This document shows positions 6,814-13,124 of a stretch of DNA of 20,857 nucleotides, piece after piece; positions within the stretch are counted from its first letter, which is position 1, and each line of letters opens with the position of its first letter. Source of the DNA: an uncultured Actinomycetes bacterium (GTDB lineage Bacteria; Actinomycetota; Thermoleophilia; Solirubrobacterales; 70-9); NCBI GenBank assembly GCA_946482365.1, contig CAMLQY010000032.1, positions 1-20,857 of the forward strand, written 5' to 3'. The notes below the pieces were generated by a model. The model made no database searches and had not been told where the DNA came from. It saw only the letters and a program-made list of their open reading frames with translations. Position numbers and translations under genes: made by a program.

Positions 6814-6861
6814 GACGTGTCTGGTCTACCCCCAAACGGGGGGCATAAGCTCAGACACGTC
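6814..6861. promoter_or_regulatory. Nested dyad upstream of the secreted protein gene
   Basis: Perfect 10-bp arms GACGTGTCTG (6814-6823) and CAGACACGTC (6852-6861) flank an inner CCCCC-AAAC-GGGGG dyad (6829-6842). It lies 24-71 bp upstream of ATG 6790 on the minus strand, so it is either an operator pair or a 5' leader hairpin. No regulator gene is adjacent. Confidence 0.5.
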
Positions 6862-6896
6862 AGGCCGCGCGAGTTTCGGGGCGCGACAGACGGTTC

Positions 6897-7148
6897 CTAG
6901 TGGTGGGAGATGCCCATGGTGCCGCGGGGATCGCCGCTGTGCTCGGCGAGGTCCTCGAGCTCGGCGATCTTGCGCTCCCCTTCGGTCCGGGCCGGGTCGT
7001 CGGCGGCCAGCGGCGCGATCAGCCGGCGGATCCGGTTGCGGACCTGAAGGGCGAAGTGGGGGGTGGAGGCTCCGGCGAGCGCCCGAATGTCCTCGGCGGT
7101 GACCGGATCGGCTGCTCCCAGCAGGGCGGGGTTCTCGGCTTCGCTCAC
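6897..7148 (-). CDS. Small protein translationally coupled to the CWB2 gene
   Basis: 83 residues from GTG 7148, whose last two bases begin the TGA of the upstream CWB2 gene (GTGA overlap), which implies translational coupling. The sequence is soluble, charged and helix-forming: PVTAEDIRALAGASTPHFAL, then QVRNRIRRLIAPLAADDP, then GERKIAELEDLAEHSGDPRG, ending in ISHH. No membrane segment, signal or catalytic motif is visible. A longer frame in the same phase is an Arg-rich shadow of the CWB2 gene and was discarded. The coupling suggests a partner of the CWB2 protein, perhaps on the cytoplasmic side, but the function is unknown. Confidence 0.75.
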   Translation of the reverse strand: MSEAENPALLGAADPVTAEDIRALAGASTPHFALQVRNRIRRLIAPLAADDPARTEGERKIAELEDLAEHSGDPRGTMGISHH

Positions 7149-8509
7149 GGTTCGGCTCCCCCGATCTTGGCCAGTTCGGCCAACTGGTCGATCTCGGCTT
7201 GCTGAGTCACGTCGATGGCCTCCTGGTCTCCGATCACCCACACGTGGTTGTAAAAGGCGCGGGTCGGGTCTGTCGTGTACCCCGGCTTGACGTCGAGCAG
7301 GTACTCGCGCAGCGCCGACGGCAGCGTACCGGCGTCGTCGGTGAGCAGCAGCGGGCCCCACGTCCCCGATGCCGACAGCGGCGAGGCCACGGCCGCGGCC
7401 AGCGGCGCGTCGCTGCGTGCGACGACGAAGCCGTGACCGGGGTCGTTGACGTTCCAGCCGAAGCCGCCGCTGCTGTAGCGGGCCAGCGCGATCGCGTTCG
7501 CCACCGGGTCCTCGCCGGAGACGCGCCGGACGCGGCCGGCGAGCTCGGCGACCTCCCGCACCACGCCGGAGGAGATCGCCGAAGACGGGCCGAGCACGTA
7601 GACGGGGACCTTCGGGTGCGTGCGCAGCGCCTGCGCGGTCGGCGTCGGCAGCTTCTCGGCTCCGCTGAAGAGGACCGGGTCCCCCGAGCGCGCCGCCCAG
7701 GCAGCGGCTGGGATGGCGAGCTCCGGCTTGGCTTCGGGGGCGAGGACGAAATGGGCCGGGGGACCGTCGAAGAGCTTGTCGCGCTCGGCCGCGATCGAGG
7801 CTGCGAGCGCAGCGGCCCCGGGCGCATCGACCCGCTCGGTCTTCAGCGCACCCGGAGTAGCCGCGTCGCCGATGACGAACGCCTGTACGCCGCCGGCCTC
7901 GACGTCGCCGCGCGGGGCCAGCGTGGCAAGGGCCTGCTCGGTGGGCTCGGGCAGGTCGTCTCCAGAGGAGACAAGAAGGGGCGAGCGCAGGGGTTCCGCC
8001 ATCAGCACCGAGGCCGCGACCGCCCCCTGCCAGTCGTCCTCGTCGACGATCGTGACCGACGTGGGCCGCTGTGCCGCGGTCGCCGAGGGGAAGACGGCGA
8101 GGGTCACTGCCGCGGCGATCGCGGCGGGGTCCGACCCGCCGACCCGCGTCGTGTTGTTGGTCGCGAAGGAGGGGTATCCCAGCTCTTCGGCCGCCTCGGC
8201 CGCGGGGGTCTCCACCTCCTCGGGGGAGACCTGCGTCGGGGCCGGGGCCGGCGCGGGCGCGTCCTCGTTCGAGCCGCCGCCCCCGAGCACAGCCGCGACG
8301 AGGAATACGACCGCGATCGCGACCAGACCCGCGATCGCCTTCAGGGCGGCCGGGATTGGCCGGCGGCGGCGACGGCGCGGCTGCCGCGCTTCGGACTTTG
8401 ACCCACTTCCAGTGTGGTCAACATCGGATGCGTTCGAGGGCTCGGGTCGGGTTGAGCTTCCATCGGGCGCAGGGGGGAGATCGGCGTTGATGGGGCGTTT
8501 CCCGGGCAC
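7145..8509 (-). CDS. Membrane-anchored protein with cell wall binding repeat 2 (CWB2-like) domains
   Basis: 454 residues from GTG 8509. The N-terminal 50 residues are polar and end in a run of six arginines before one membrane helix (about 53-75), giving a type II anchor with the long C-terminal part outside. A Pro/Ala/Glu linker follows, then repeated CWB2-type units with the hallmark patterns RVGGSDPAAIAAAVTLAVFP, VTIVDEDDWQGAVAASVLMA, PLLVSSGDDLPEPTEQAL, VYVLGPSSAIS and a final HVWVIGDQEAI. CWB2 domains bind secondary cell-wall polymers in Gram-positives. Here they are tethered by a membrane helix instead of an S-layer type signal. The GTG start is supported by a TAGCTT box 8 nt upstream. 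Transcribed divergently from an acyl-CoA dehydrogenase. Confidence 0.85.
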   Translation of the reverse strand: MPGKRPINADLPPAPDGSSTRPEPSNASDVDHTGSGSKSEARQPRRRRRRPIPAALKAIAGLVAIAVVFLVAAVLGGGGSNEDAPAPAPAPTQVSPEEVETPAAEAAEELGYPSFATNNTTRVGGSDPAAIAAAVTLAVFPSATAAQRPTSVTIVDEDDWQGAVAASVLMAEPLRSPLLVSSGDDLPEPTEQALATLAPRGDVEAGGVQAFVIGDAATPGALKTERVDAPGAAALAASIAAERDKLFDGPPAHFVLAPEAKPELAIPAAAWAARSGDPVLFSGAEKLPTPTAQALRTHPKVPVYVLGPSSAISSGVVREVAELAGRVRRVSGEDPVANAIALARYSSGGFGWNVNDPGHGFVVARSDAPLAAAVASPLSASGTWGPLLLTDDAGTLPSALREYLLDVKPGYTTDPTRAFYNHVWVIGDQEAIDVTQQAEIDQLAELAKIGGAEP

Positions 8510-8517
8510 GGACCGGA

Positions 8518-8523
8518 AAGCTA
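8518..8523 (-). promoter_or_regulatory. Probable leaderless -10 box for the CWB2 gene
   Basis: TAGCTT on the minus strand, 8 nt before GTG 8509, with no ribosome binding site in between. A -35 element is not obvious. Confidence 0.45.
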
Positions 8524-8563
8524 CACGCGGGGCGGTGGCTGGCTGGTCAGCTAATCTTCATGG

Positions 8564-8584
8564 ACTGGTTGACTGACCAGTCAA
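8564..8584. promoter_or_regulatory. TetR-like palindromic operator upstream of acyl-CoA dehydrogenase
   Basis: Two overlapping dyads: ACTGGT-TGACTG-ACCAGT (8564-8581) and TTGACTG-AC-CAGTCAA (8569-8584). Sites of this size and symmetry are typical for TetR-family repressors of fatty-acid degradation in actinobacteria. It lies 38 bp before the ACAD start and 55 bp before the divergent CWB2 start, so it could control either. No TetR gene is in the window. Confidence 0.55.
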
Positions 8585-8621
8585 TCAAGACGGTGAGAGG
8601 CGCCGACCAAGAGGGGACCCA

Positions 8622-9887
8622 ATGGATTTCGCACTTAACGAGGAGCAGCAGGAGTACAAGGAGCGCTGCCGGACCTTCGCCCGCGAGGTGATCAGGCCCG
8701 CCGCCCGCAAGCACGACGAAGAGGAGAGCATTCCCTGGGAGGTGATCAAAGAGGCTCGCAAGCAGGGCTTCGGAGGCCTCGAGGGGATCCAGCGCTCGGC
8801 CGGTGACGGTGAGGGCCAGATGCAGGTGATCTCCGCCGAAGAGTTCCACTGGGGCTGCGCCGGCATCGCCCTGGCGATCTCCGGCTCCGGCCTTGCGGCG
8901 GCCGGGATCGCGTCCTCTGGCACACCGGAGCAGATCGCCCAGTGGGTTCCCGAGTGCTTTGGCAGCGGTGACGAGATCAAGCTCGGCGCCTACGCGGTCA
9001 CCGAGCCCCAGGCCGGCTCCGACGTGAAGAGCCTGAAGACGACGGCGAAGCGCGACGGCGACGAGTGGGTCCTCAACGGGACCAAGGTCTTCATCACCAA
9101 CGGCGGCATCGCCGACGTCCACGTCGTCGTCGCCACCGTCGACCCGGCGCTCGGCACCCGCGGCCAGGCCTCCTTCGTCGTCGGCAAGGACACCCCGGGC
9201 CTGACCCAGGGCAAGAAGGAGTCCAAGCTCGGGATCCGCGCCTCCCACACGGCCGAGGTCGTGCTCGACGACTGCCGCATCCCGGTCGAGAACCTGCTCG
9301 GGGGCGAGGAGAAGCTGGAGAAGAAGCTGCAGCGCGGCCGCGAAGGCAAGAAATCCCGCGGCGCCGACGCGCTGGCGACCTTCGAGGTGACCCGTCCTCT
9401 GGTCGGCGCATCCGCGCTCGGCATCGCCCAGGCCGCCTACGAGTGGACTCTGGAGTACCTCGACGGCCAGAGCGAGGGCGGCAGGCCGCTGCTGGGCGAG
9501 CAGCGGATCCAGCAGACCCTCGCCGACGTCGCCACCGAGATCGAAGCTGCGCGGCTGCTGGTCCAGCGCGCCGCCTGGATGGGGCGCAACGGCATCCCGA
9601 TGACGGGGGGCCAGGGCTCGATGTCGAAGCTCAAGGGCGGCGACGTGACGATGTGGGCGACGACCACGCTGATGGACCTCGTCGGTCCCTATGCCTGGAG
9701 CAAGGACTGCCCGCTGGAGAAGTTCTTCCGCGACGCCAAGATCTACCAGCTCTTCGAGGGGACGGCCGAGATCCAGCGCATGGTCATCTCGCGCATGCAG
9801 GCCCGCGAGTACTCGGAGCGCCTGGGCTACGCCGCTGAAGTCGCCGACAAGGCGATGGCCGAGAAAAAAGAGCCAGTCCCCGCGTAA
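8622..9887 (+). CDS. Acyl-CoA dehydrogenase
   Basis: 421 residues, slightly longer than the common 380-390 because of a charged insertion (GGEEKLEKKLQRGREGKKSRG) before the C-terminal domain and a Lys/Glu tail. Complete ACAD signatures: MDFALNEEQQEYKERCR at the start, AYAVTEPQAGSDVKSLKTTA, FITNGGIADVHVVVATVD, then KIYQLFEGTAEIQRMVISR, in which E379 is the expected catalytic base. Unlike the pair at 2268-4575 it appears self-sufficient, as in homotetrameric short/medium-chain enzymes. ATG 8622 follows GAGGGG (8611-8616). A TetR-like operator just upstream suggests induction by acyl-CoA. It oxidises acyl-CoA to enoyl-CoA in the cytoplasm; chain length is not readable. Confidence 0.94.
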   Translation: MDFALNEEQQEYKERCRTFAREVIRPAARKHDEEESIPWEVIKEARKQGFGGLEGIQRSAGDGEGQMQVISAEEFHWGCAGIALAISGSGLAAAGIASSGTPEQIAQWVPECFGSGDEIKLGAYAVTEPQAGSDVKSLKTTAKRDGDEWVLNGTKVFITNGGIADVHVVVATVDPALGTRGQASFVVGKDTPGLTQGKKESKLGIRASHTAEVVLDDCRIPVENLLGGEEKLEKKLQRGREGKKSRGADALATFEVTRPLVGASALGIAQAAYEWTLEYLDGQSEGGRPLLGEQRIQQTLADVATEIEAARLLVQRAAWMGRNGIPMTGGQGSMSKLKGGDVTMWATTTLMDLVGPYAWSKDCPLEKFFRDAKIYQLFEGTAEIQRMVISRMQAREYSERLGYAAEVADKAMAEKKEPVPA

Positions 9888-9893
9888 GGGTCC

Positions 9894-9899
9894 TAAGCT
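9894..9899 (+). promoter_or_regulatory. Probable leaderless -10 box for the cation exporter gene
   Basis: TAAGCT lies 6 nt before GTG 9906 and immediately after the stop of the preceding gene. With a usual 6-7 nt offset, transcription would start at the GTG itself. No Shine-Dalgarno sequence and no clear -35. Confidence 0.5.
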
Positions 9900-9905
9900 C
9901 CGGGC

Positions 9906-10826
9906 GTGCACTCGCACGGTCACTCGCATGCCCTCGACGCCCGGCGCGGCGACAGCCGCCGGCGGATGTGGGTTGCGCTTTGGATCAATGTCGCGATGCT
10001 GCTCGTGGGTGTCGTCGGCGGGCTACTCACCGGTTCGCTGGCCGTGCTCGCCGACGCGGGCCATGTGCTCTCCGACGTCGGCTCGATCGTCCTGGCGCTG
10101 TTTGCTGCTGCGCTGGCGGCACGCCCGGCGACGGGGCGGATGACCTTCGGCTATCAGCGCTCGGAGATTCTCGCCGCCTTGGTCAACGGCCTCCTTCTTG
10201 TCGCCGTGTCCGTCGCTATCGCGGTCGCCGCTTTCGGTCGCCTTGGAGATCCGCCGGAGATCGACGGCCTCGGTGTGCTTTGCCTCGGCGTCTTGGGCCT
10301 GCTTGGCAACCTGGCGGCGACCCTCGTGCTGGCCGGTGGCGATCGCCAGGACGTCAACCTCGAGGGCGTACTTCGCCACAGCGTTGCCGACGCCCTGGGC
10401 TCGCTTGGCGTCGTACTTGCTGGTGCCGTTGTGCTCGCCGGAGGGTCGGCAATCGTCGACCCGATCGTCGGCTTGGCGATCGCCGCTCTCATCCTTGCCT
10501 CCTCTTGGCGGCTGATCATCGAGCCGCTCGGTGTGCTGATGGAGGCGGCCCCGCCGGGCGTCGACGTCGACGAGGCGGGGGCCGCCATCTGCGAAGAGGA
10601 GGGGGTGCGATCGGTCCACGACCTGCACGTCTGGACGGTCACCTCCGGATTCGGCGCCCTCGCGGCTCACGTCGTCGTCTCGCCCGAGTGCGACCGGGAC
10701 CTGGTGCGGCGCCGGCTCGAGCTGTTGCTGCACGAGCGCTTCGGCATCGATCACACCACCCTGCAGATGGAGGAGCAGGCGCCCGACACCCTGCTGCGCG
10801 TCGAGAACGCACCCCACCAGGCCTGA
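9906..10826 (+). CDS. Cation diffusion facilitator (CDF) divalent metal exporter
   Basis: 306 residues from GTG 9906. The His-rich start HSHGHSHALD is typical of zinc-type CDF proteins (CzcD/ZitB-like). About six membrane helices are visible. The two paired metal-site motifs are present: LADAGHVLSDVGS in helix 2 (H53, D57) and HSVADALGSLG in helix 5 (H158, D162), the His-Asp arrangement usual for Zn/Cd transport. The C-terminal cytoplasmic domain contains VHDLHVWTVTSG and ends after DHTTLQMEE, as in the family. It exports metal in exchange for protons. It stands alone with its own putative leaderless promoter. Confidence 0.92.
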   Translation: MHSHGHSHALDARRGDSRRRMWVALWINVAMLLVGVVGGLLTGSLAVLADAGHVLSDVGSIVLALFAAALAARPATGRMTFGYQRSEILAALVNGLLLVAVSVAIAVAAFGRLGDPPEIDGLGVLCLGVLGLLGNLAATLVLAGGDRQDVNLEGVLRHSVADALGSLGVVLAGAVVLAGGSAIVDPIVGLAIAALILASSWRLIIEPLGVLMEAAPPGVDVDEAGAAICEEEGVRSVHDLHVWTVTSGFGALAAHVVVSPECDRDLVRRRLELLLHERFGIDHTTLQMEEQAPDTLLRVENAPHQA

Positions 10827-10882
10827 CCGCAAGCCGGGTTGCACTGTTGATGCCCTGCAAAGAAGCGATTCTTCAGCTTCGC

Positions 10883-10888
10883 TAGCCT
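10883..10888 (+). promoter_or_regulatory. Probable leaderless -10 box for the M23 peptidase gene
   Basis: TAGCCT lies 9 nt before ATG 10898 and no ribosome binding site is visible. No -35 at the usual distance. Confidence 0.4.
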
Positions 10889-10897
10889 GATTCGACG

Positions 10898-12079
10898 ATG
10901 CGCAAGACTCGCCCTGCCCTGGCGGCTCTCCTGGCCGCTGCGGCGGCGCTGCTCGTGCTGCTCGCAGCCGGTATCGCTTCCGCCGACGAACTCGAATCGA
11001 AGCTCGACCACAAGGAAGCGAAGCTCGCCGAGGCGCGCGAGCGCAGCGGCGTGCTGACGACGACGATCTCCCGCTACAAGGACCGGATCGACAGGCTGAC
11101 CCGCGAGGTCGCGGTATTGCGCGGTCGCGAGGCCGCGGTCGAGGTGCGGCTCGACGCAAAGCAGGCGGAGCTCGACCGCGCAGTCGCCGAGCTCGATACC
11201 GCCAAGAGGCACCTGGCCGTGGTGCGCGCCCGCCTCAGGCGCGCGCTGGTGGCGCTGCGCGAGCGGCTGATCGCGATCTATGAGACCGGCACCCCGGACG
11301 TGCTCAGCGTCATCGTCGGCGCCGACGGATACGACGACCTGATCGGCCGCACCGAATACCTCAACCACATACGCGGCATGGACGAGGCCATCGTCGGCCG
11401 CGTGCGCGACCTGCGCGACCAGGTAAAGAGAACCGTCTTCCGCCTGCGCACGGCAAAGAACCGGATCGAGGCCGCGCGCGACGCGATCGCCGCCGAAGAG
11501 CGGGCGCTGGCAGGTGCCCGGGCCGCTGTGCAGCGGCGTCAGTCGGCGCTGGTCGCGGCACGGGGCGAGCGCGTGGCGGCTCTGGGAAGGATCCGCGAGA
11601 CCGAACAAGAGCTTCACGGGGAGGTGACCGAGATCCAGGCGGAGCTCGCCGCCCGGCTGGGCGAAACGGCCTCCGCGCCCCTTCCGGCGGGGCCGATCCG
11701 CTACGGCTCCGGCCAGCTGATCTGGCCGGTGGATGGGCCTGTCGTCTCGACCTTCGGGATGCGCTGGGGCCGCATGCACGAGGGCATCGACATCGCGGTG
11801 CCGGCGGGCACCCCGATTCGTGCGGCCGCTGCCGGATCCGTCGTCCTGGTCCAGTCCGACGCCGAAAGCGGCGGCTACGGCAACTTCACCTGTCTCGATC
11901 ATGGCGGCGGCCTGCAGACGTGCTACGCCCACCAGTCGTCCTTCGCGGTGACCGCGGGGAGCGTCGCCCAGGGCGACGTGATCGGGTACGTCGGCTGCAC
12001 CGGGCACTGCTTCGGCGACCATCTTCACTTCGAGGTTCGGGTCGGGGGCGCGCCGACCGACCCCCTGGGCTACCTGTAG
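10898..12079 (+). CDS. Secreted coiled-coil M23 metallopeptidase (murein hydrolase)
   Basis: 393 residues. A signal peptide (about 1-28, ending GIASA) is followed by a long Ala/Arg/Glu-rich coiled coil (about 30-250) and a C-terminal LytM/M23 domain. Zinc and catalytic residues are intact: MHEGIDIA (H294, D298), CYAHQ (H345) and DHLHFEVR (H375, H377). This is the layout of EnvC/NlpD-type and related cell-separation enzymes, which cut peptidoglycan cross-bridges outside the membrane, with the coiled coil giving control or localisation. Unusually, the catalytic domain has four cysteines (C332, C342, C367, C371), the last two in a GCTGHCFGDH stretch where most relatives have Ser/Asn. They may form disulfides in the exported enzyme. 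Confidence 0.9.
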   Translation: MRKTRPALAALLAAAAALLVLLAAGIASADELESKLDHKEAKLAEARERSGVLTTTISRYKDRIDRLTREVAVLRGREAAVEVRLDAKQAELDRAVAELDTAKRHLAVVRARLRRALVALRERLIAIYETGTPDVLSVIVGADGYDDLIGRTEYLNHIRGMDEAIVGRVRDLRDQVKRTVFRLRTAKNRIEAARDAIAAEERALAGARAAVQRRQSALVAARGERVAALGRIRETEQELHGEVTEIQAELAARLGETASAPLPAGPIRYGSGQLIWPVDGPVVSTFGMRWGRMHEGIDIAVPAGTPIRAAAAGSVVLVQSDAESGGYGNFTCLDHGGGLQTCYAHQSSFAVTAGSVAQGDVIGYVGCTGHCFGDHLHFEVRVGGAPTDPLGYL

Positions 12080-12127
12080 CGCCTACCTAAAATCGATCAA
12101 AAATTCGACTATTGGGTATGGCGTGAC

Positions 12128-12152
12128 GGTTTTCCCCTGCGACCCTGGGTAC
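12128..12152 (+). promoter_or_regulatory. Candidate SigB-like promoter of the Gly/Ser-rich protein gene
   Basis: GGTTT (12128-12132), a 14-bp spacer and GGGTAC (12147-12152) fit the actinobacterial stress-sigma pattern GNNTN(14-16)GGGTAY. The following AGGAGG is at 12161-12166, so the leader would be short. A second GGGTAT at 12114-12119 lacks a matching -35. Confidence 0.35.
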
Positions 12153-12174
12153 AAGCGACCAGGAGGCAACGTCG

Positions 12175-12810
12175 ATGGTTCGCCAGGCCCAGACCTATCT
12201 CGCGGGCGCCGTTTCGGCCACGGCGCTCGTTGCCGCTGCCGTCGTCGCCTTCGTCCTGCTCGTCTCCCTCCAGGCTCTGAAGGACTGGCCGCTGGCCGCT
12301 CTCGGCGGGGGTGAGGAGACGACCCTCTCGCCATCTCGCCCTGCGGACTCCGGTGGCGCCCCGTCTTCTGCGGTGACAGGTGGCGCCGCTTCGGGCCCGG
12401 CGGGCTCCGGCGTCCAGGGAGGAGAGGCCGCCCGCGACGGCAGCGCCACCCTTGGTGAGGCGCCGGCCGGCGCTGCGCCGACAGCAGGTCCTGTGGGCGG
12501 AGGCGGCTCCGATGGTTCCTCCCCGTCGGGTTCGACGCCTTCCGCGGCGAGCGGGAGCAGTGGTGGTGGCTCGGGCTCGCAGGCCGGTGGCGCAGGATCC
12601 GGGACCGGCCAGTCCACCTCGGGAGCTGTCACCGGTACGGTCAACGACACGGTCGCCGGCGTCGACGAAGCCGTCGGCGGGGCGCTGGGCGAAGCGGGGG
12701 TGACTGAGGTGACCGAAGGGGTGGTGAACGGGGTGGCCGGGCCTGAATCCCCCGTCGGGAAAACGGTCGACAAAACCGTGGAAACGGTCGGCGGCGTGCT
12801 CGGCAAATAG
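12175..12810 (+). CDS. Membrane-anchored Gly/Ser/Ala-rich extracellular protein
   Basis: 211 residues from ATG 12175, with a strong AGGAGG (12161-12166). An N-terminal membrane helix (about residues 9-33) is followed by a roughly 110-residue low-complexity region dominated by Gly, Ser, Ala and Pro, probably disordered. The C-terminal part has Val/Gly/Thr-rich amphipathic repeats (GTVNDTVAGVDEAVGGALGE, then GKTVDKTVETVGGVLGK). No enzymatic motif or LPXTG anchor is seen. The composition suggests a wall-spanning or surface-exposed tether. It follows the M23 peptidase but has its own likely promoter and precedes repeat copy 3. Function unknown. Confidence 0.82.
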   Translation: MVRQAQTYLAGAVSATALVAAAVVAFVLLVSLQALKDWPLAALGGGEETTLSPSRPADSGGAPSSAVTGGAASGPAGSGVQGGEAARDGSATLGEAPAGAAPTAGPVGGGGSDGSSPSGSTPSAASGSSGGGSGSQAGGAGSGTGQSTSGAVTGTVNDTVAGVDEAVGGALGEAGVTEVTEGVVNGVAGPESPVGKTVDKTVETVGGVLGK

Positions 12811-12830
12811 CTGGTTTCACGTCGTGCGTG

Positions 12831-13079
12831 GTTGGGGGTGGGTGACGCCGGTGGCCCTCCCCAAAACGCTCGGCAGGAGCCTCGCTCGAGTGTTTTGGGG
12901 AGGGCCACCGGCGTCCCTCGACAGCGCACGAGCTTCGAGAAGCTTCTCCCCGAAGCTCCACTGGCTCCCGAAAAGCTCCACATGCCTGAGGCGTCGTCAC
13001 GGGCGTCCCAAGCTCTTTAAAAAAAGCTTGGGACTCTGACGCCGGGTTCGCTGTCTGAGCGTCACTCGGTGACGTGTTG
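12831..13079 (+). repeat. Intergenic structured repeat, copy 3
   Basis: Begins 20 nt after the preceding stop codon with GTTGGGGGTGGG. The main hairpin follows (arms 12840-12872 and 12887-12919, 14-nt loop GCAGGAGCCTCGCT), then a GCAC-containing stretch, a TCCCAAGCT/AGCTTGGGA stem (13006-13014 with 13025-13033) and the tri-loop CGTCAC/GTGACG hairpin (13060-13074). It ends in TGTTG, where copies 1 and 2 continue into the GGAAGGGAGCC tail; that tail is missing here. The element ends about 45 nt before the lysA start. An in-frame GTG at 13074 belongs to the repeat and is not a credible lysA start. Confidence 0.8.
12840..12919. terminator. 33-bp stem hairpin in repeat copy 3
   Basis: Arms 12840-12872 and 12887-12919 pair over 33 positions with one mismatch and two G-T pairs. 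The position just downstream of a plus-strand gene fits a 3' end structure; no T run follows. Confidence 0.6.
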
Positions 13080-13110
13080 CTCCCCGACCACCCCCTTCTC
13101 CTCAACCAGT

Positions 13111-13116
13111 CACAAT
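13111..13116 (+). promoter_or_regulatory. Possible leaderless -10 box for lysA
   Basis: CACAAT lies 8 nt before ATG 13125. The first base is off the TANNNT pattern, so this is weaker than the others. There is no Shine-Dalgarno sequence, and the upstream space is filled by repeat copy 3. Confidence 0.3.
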
Positions 13117-13124
13117 GCCCGCCT

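Noticed and set aside
12195..12983. Minus-strand frame of 262 codons opposite the Gly/Ser-rich gene
   Set aside because: Pro-rich mirror of the low-complexity coding region; it also runs through repeat copy 3 and has no start signal.
13074..13124. Longer lysA start at GTG 13074
   Set aside because: The GTG is part of the repeat tail hairpin; residues before ATG 13125 have no family resemblance.
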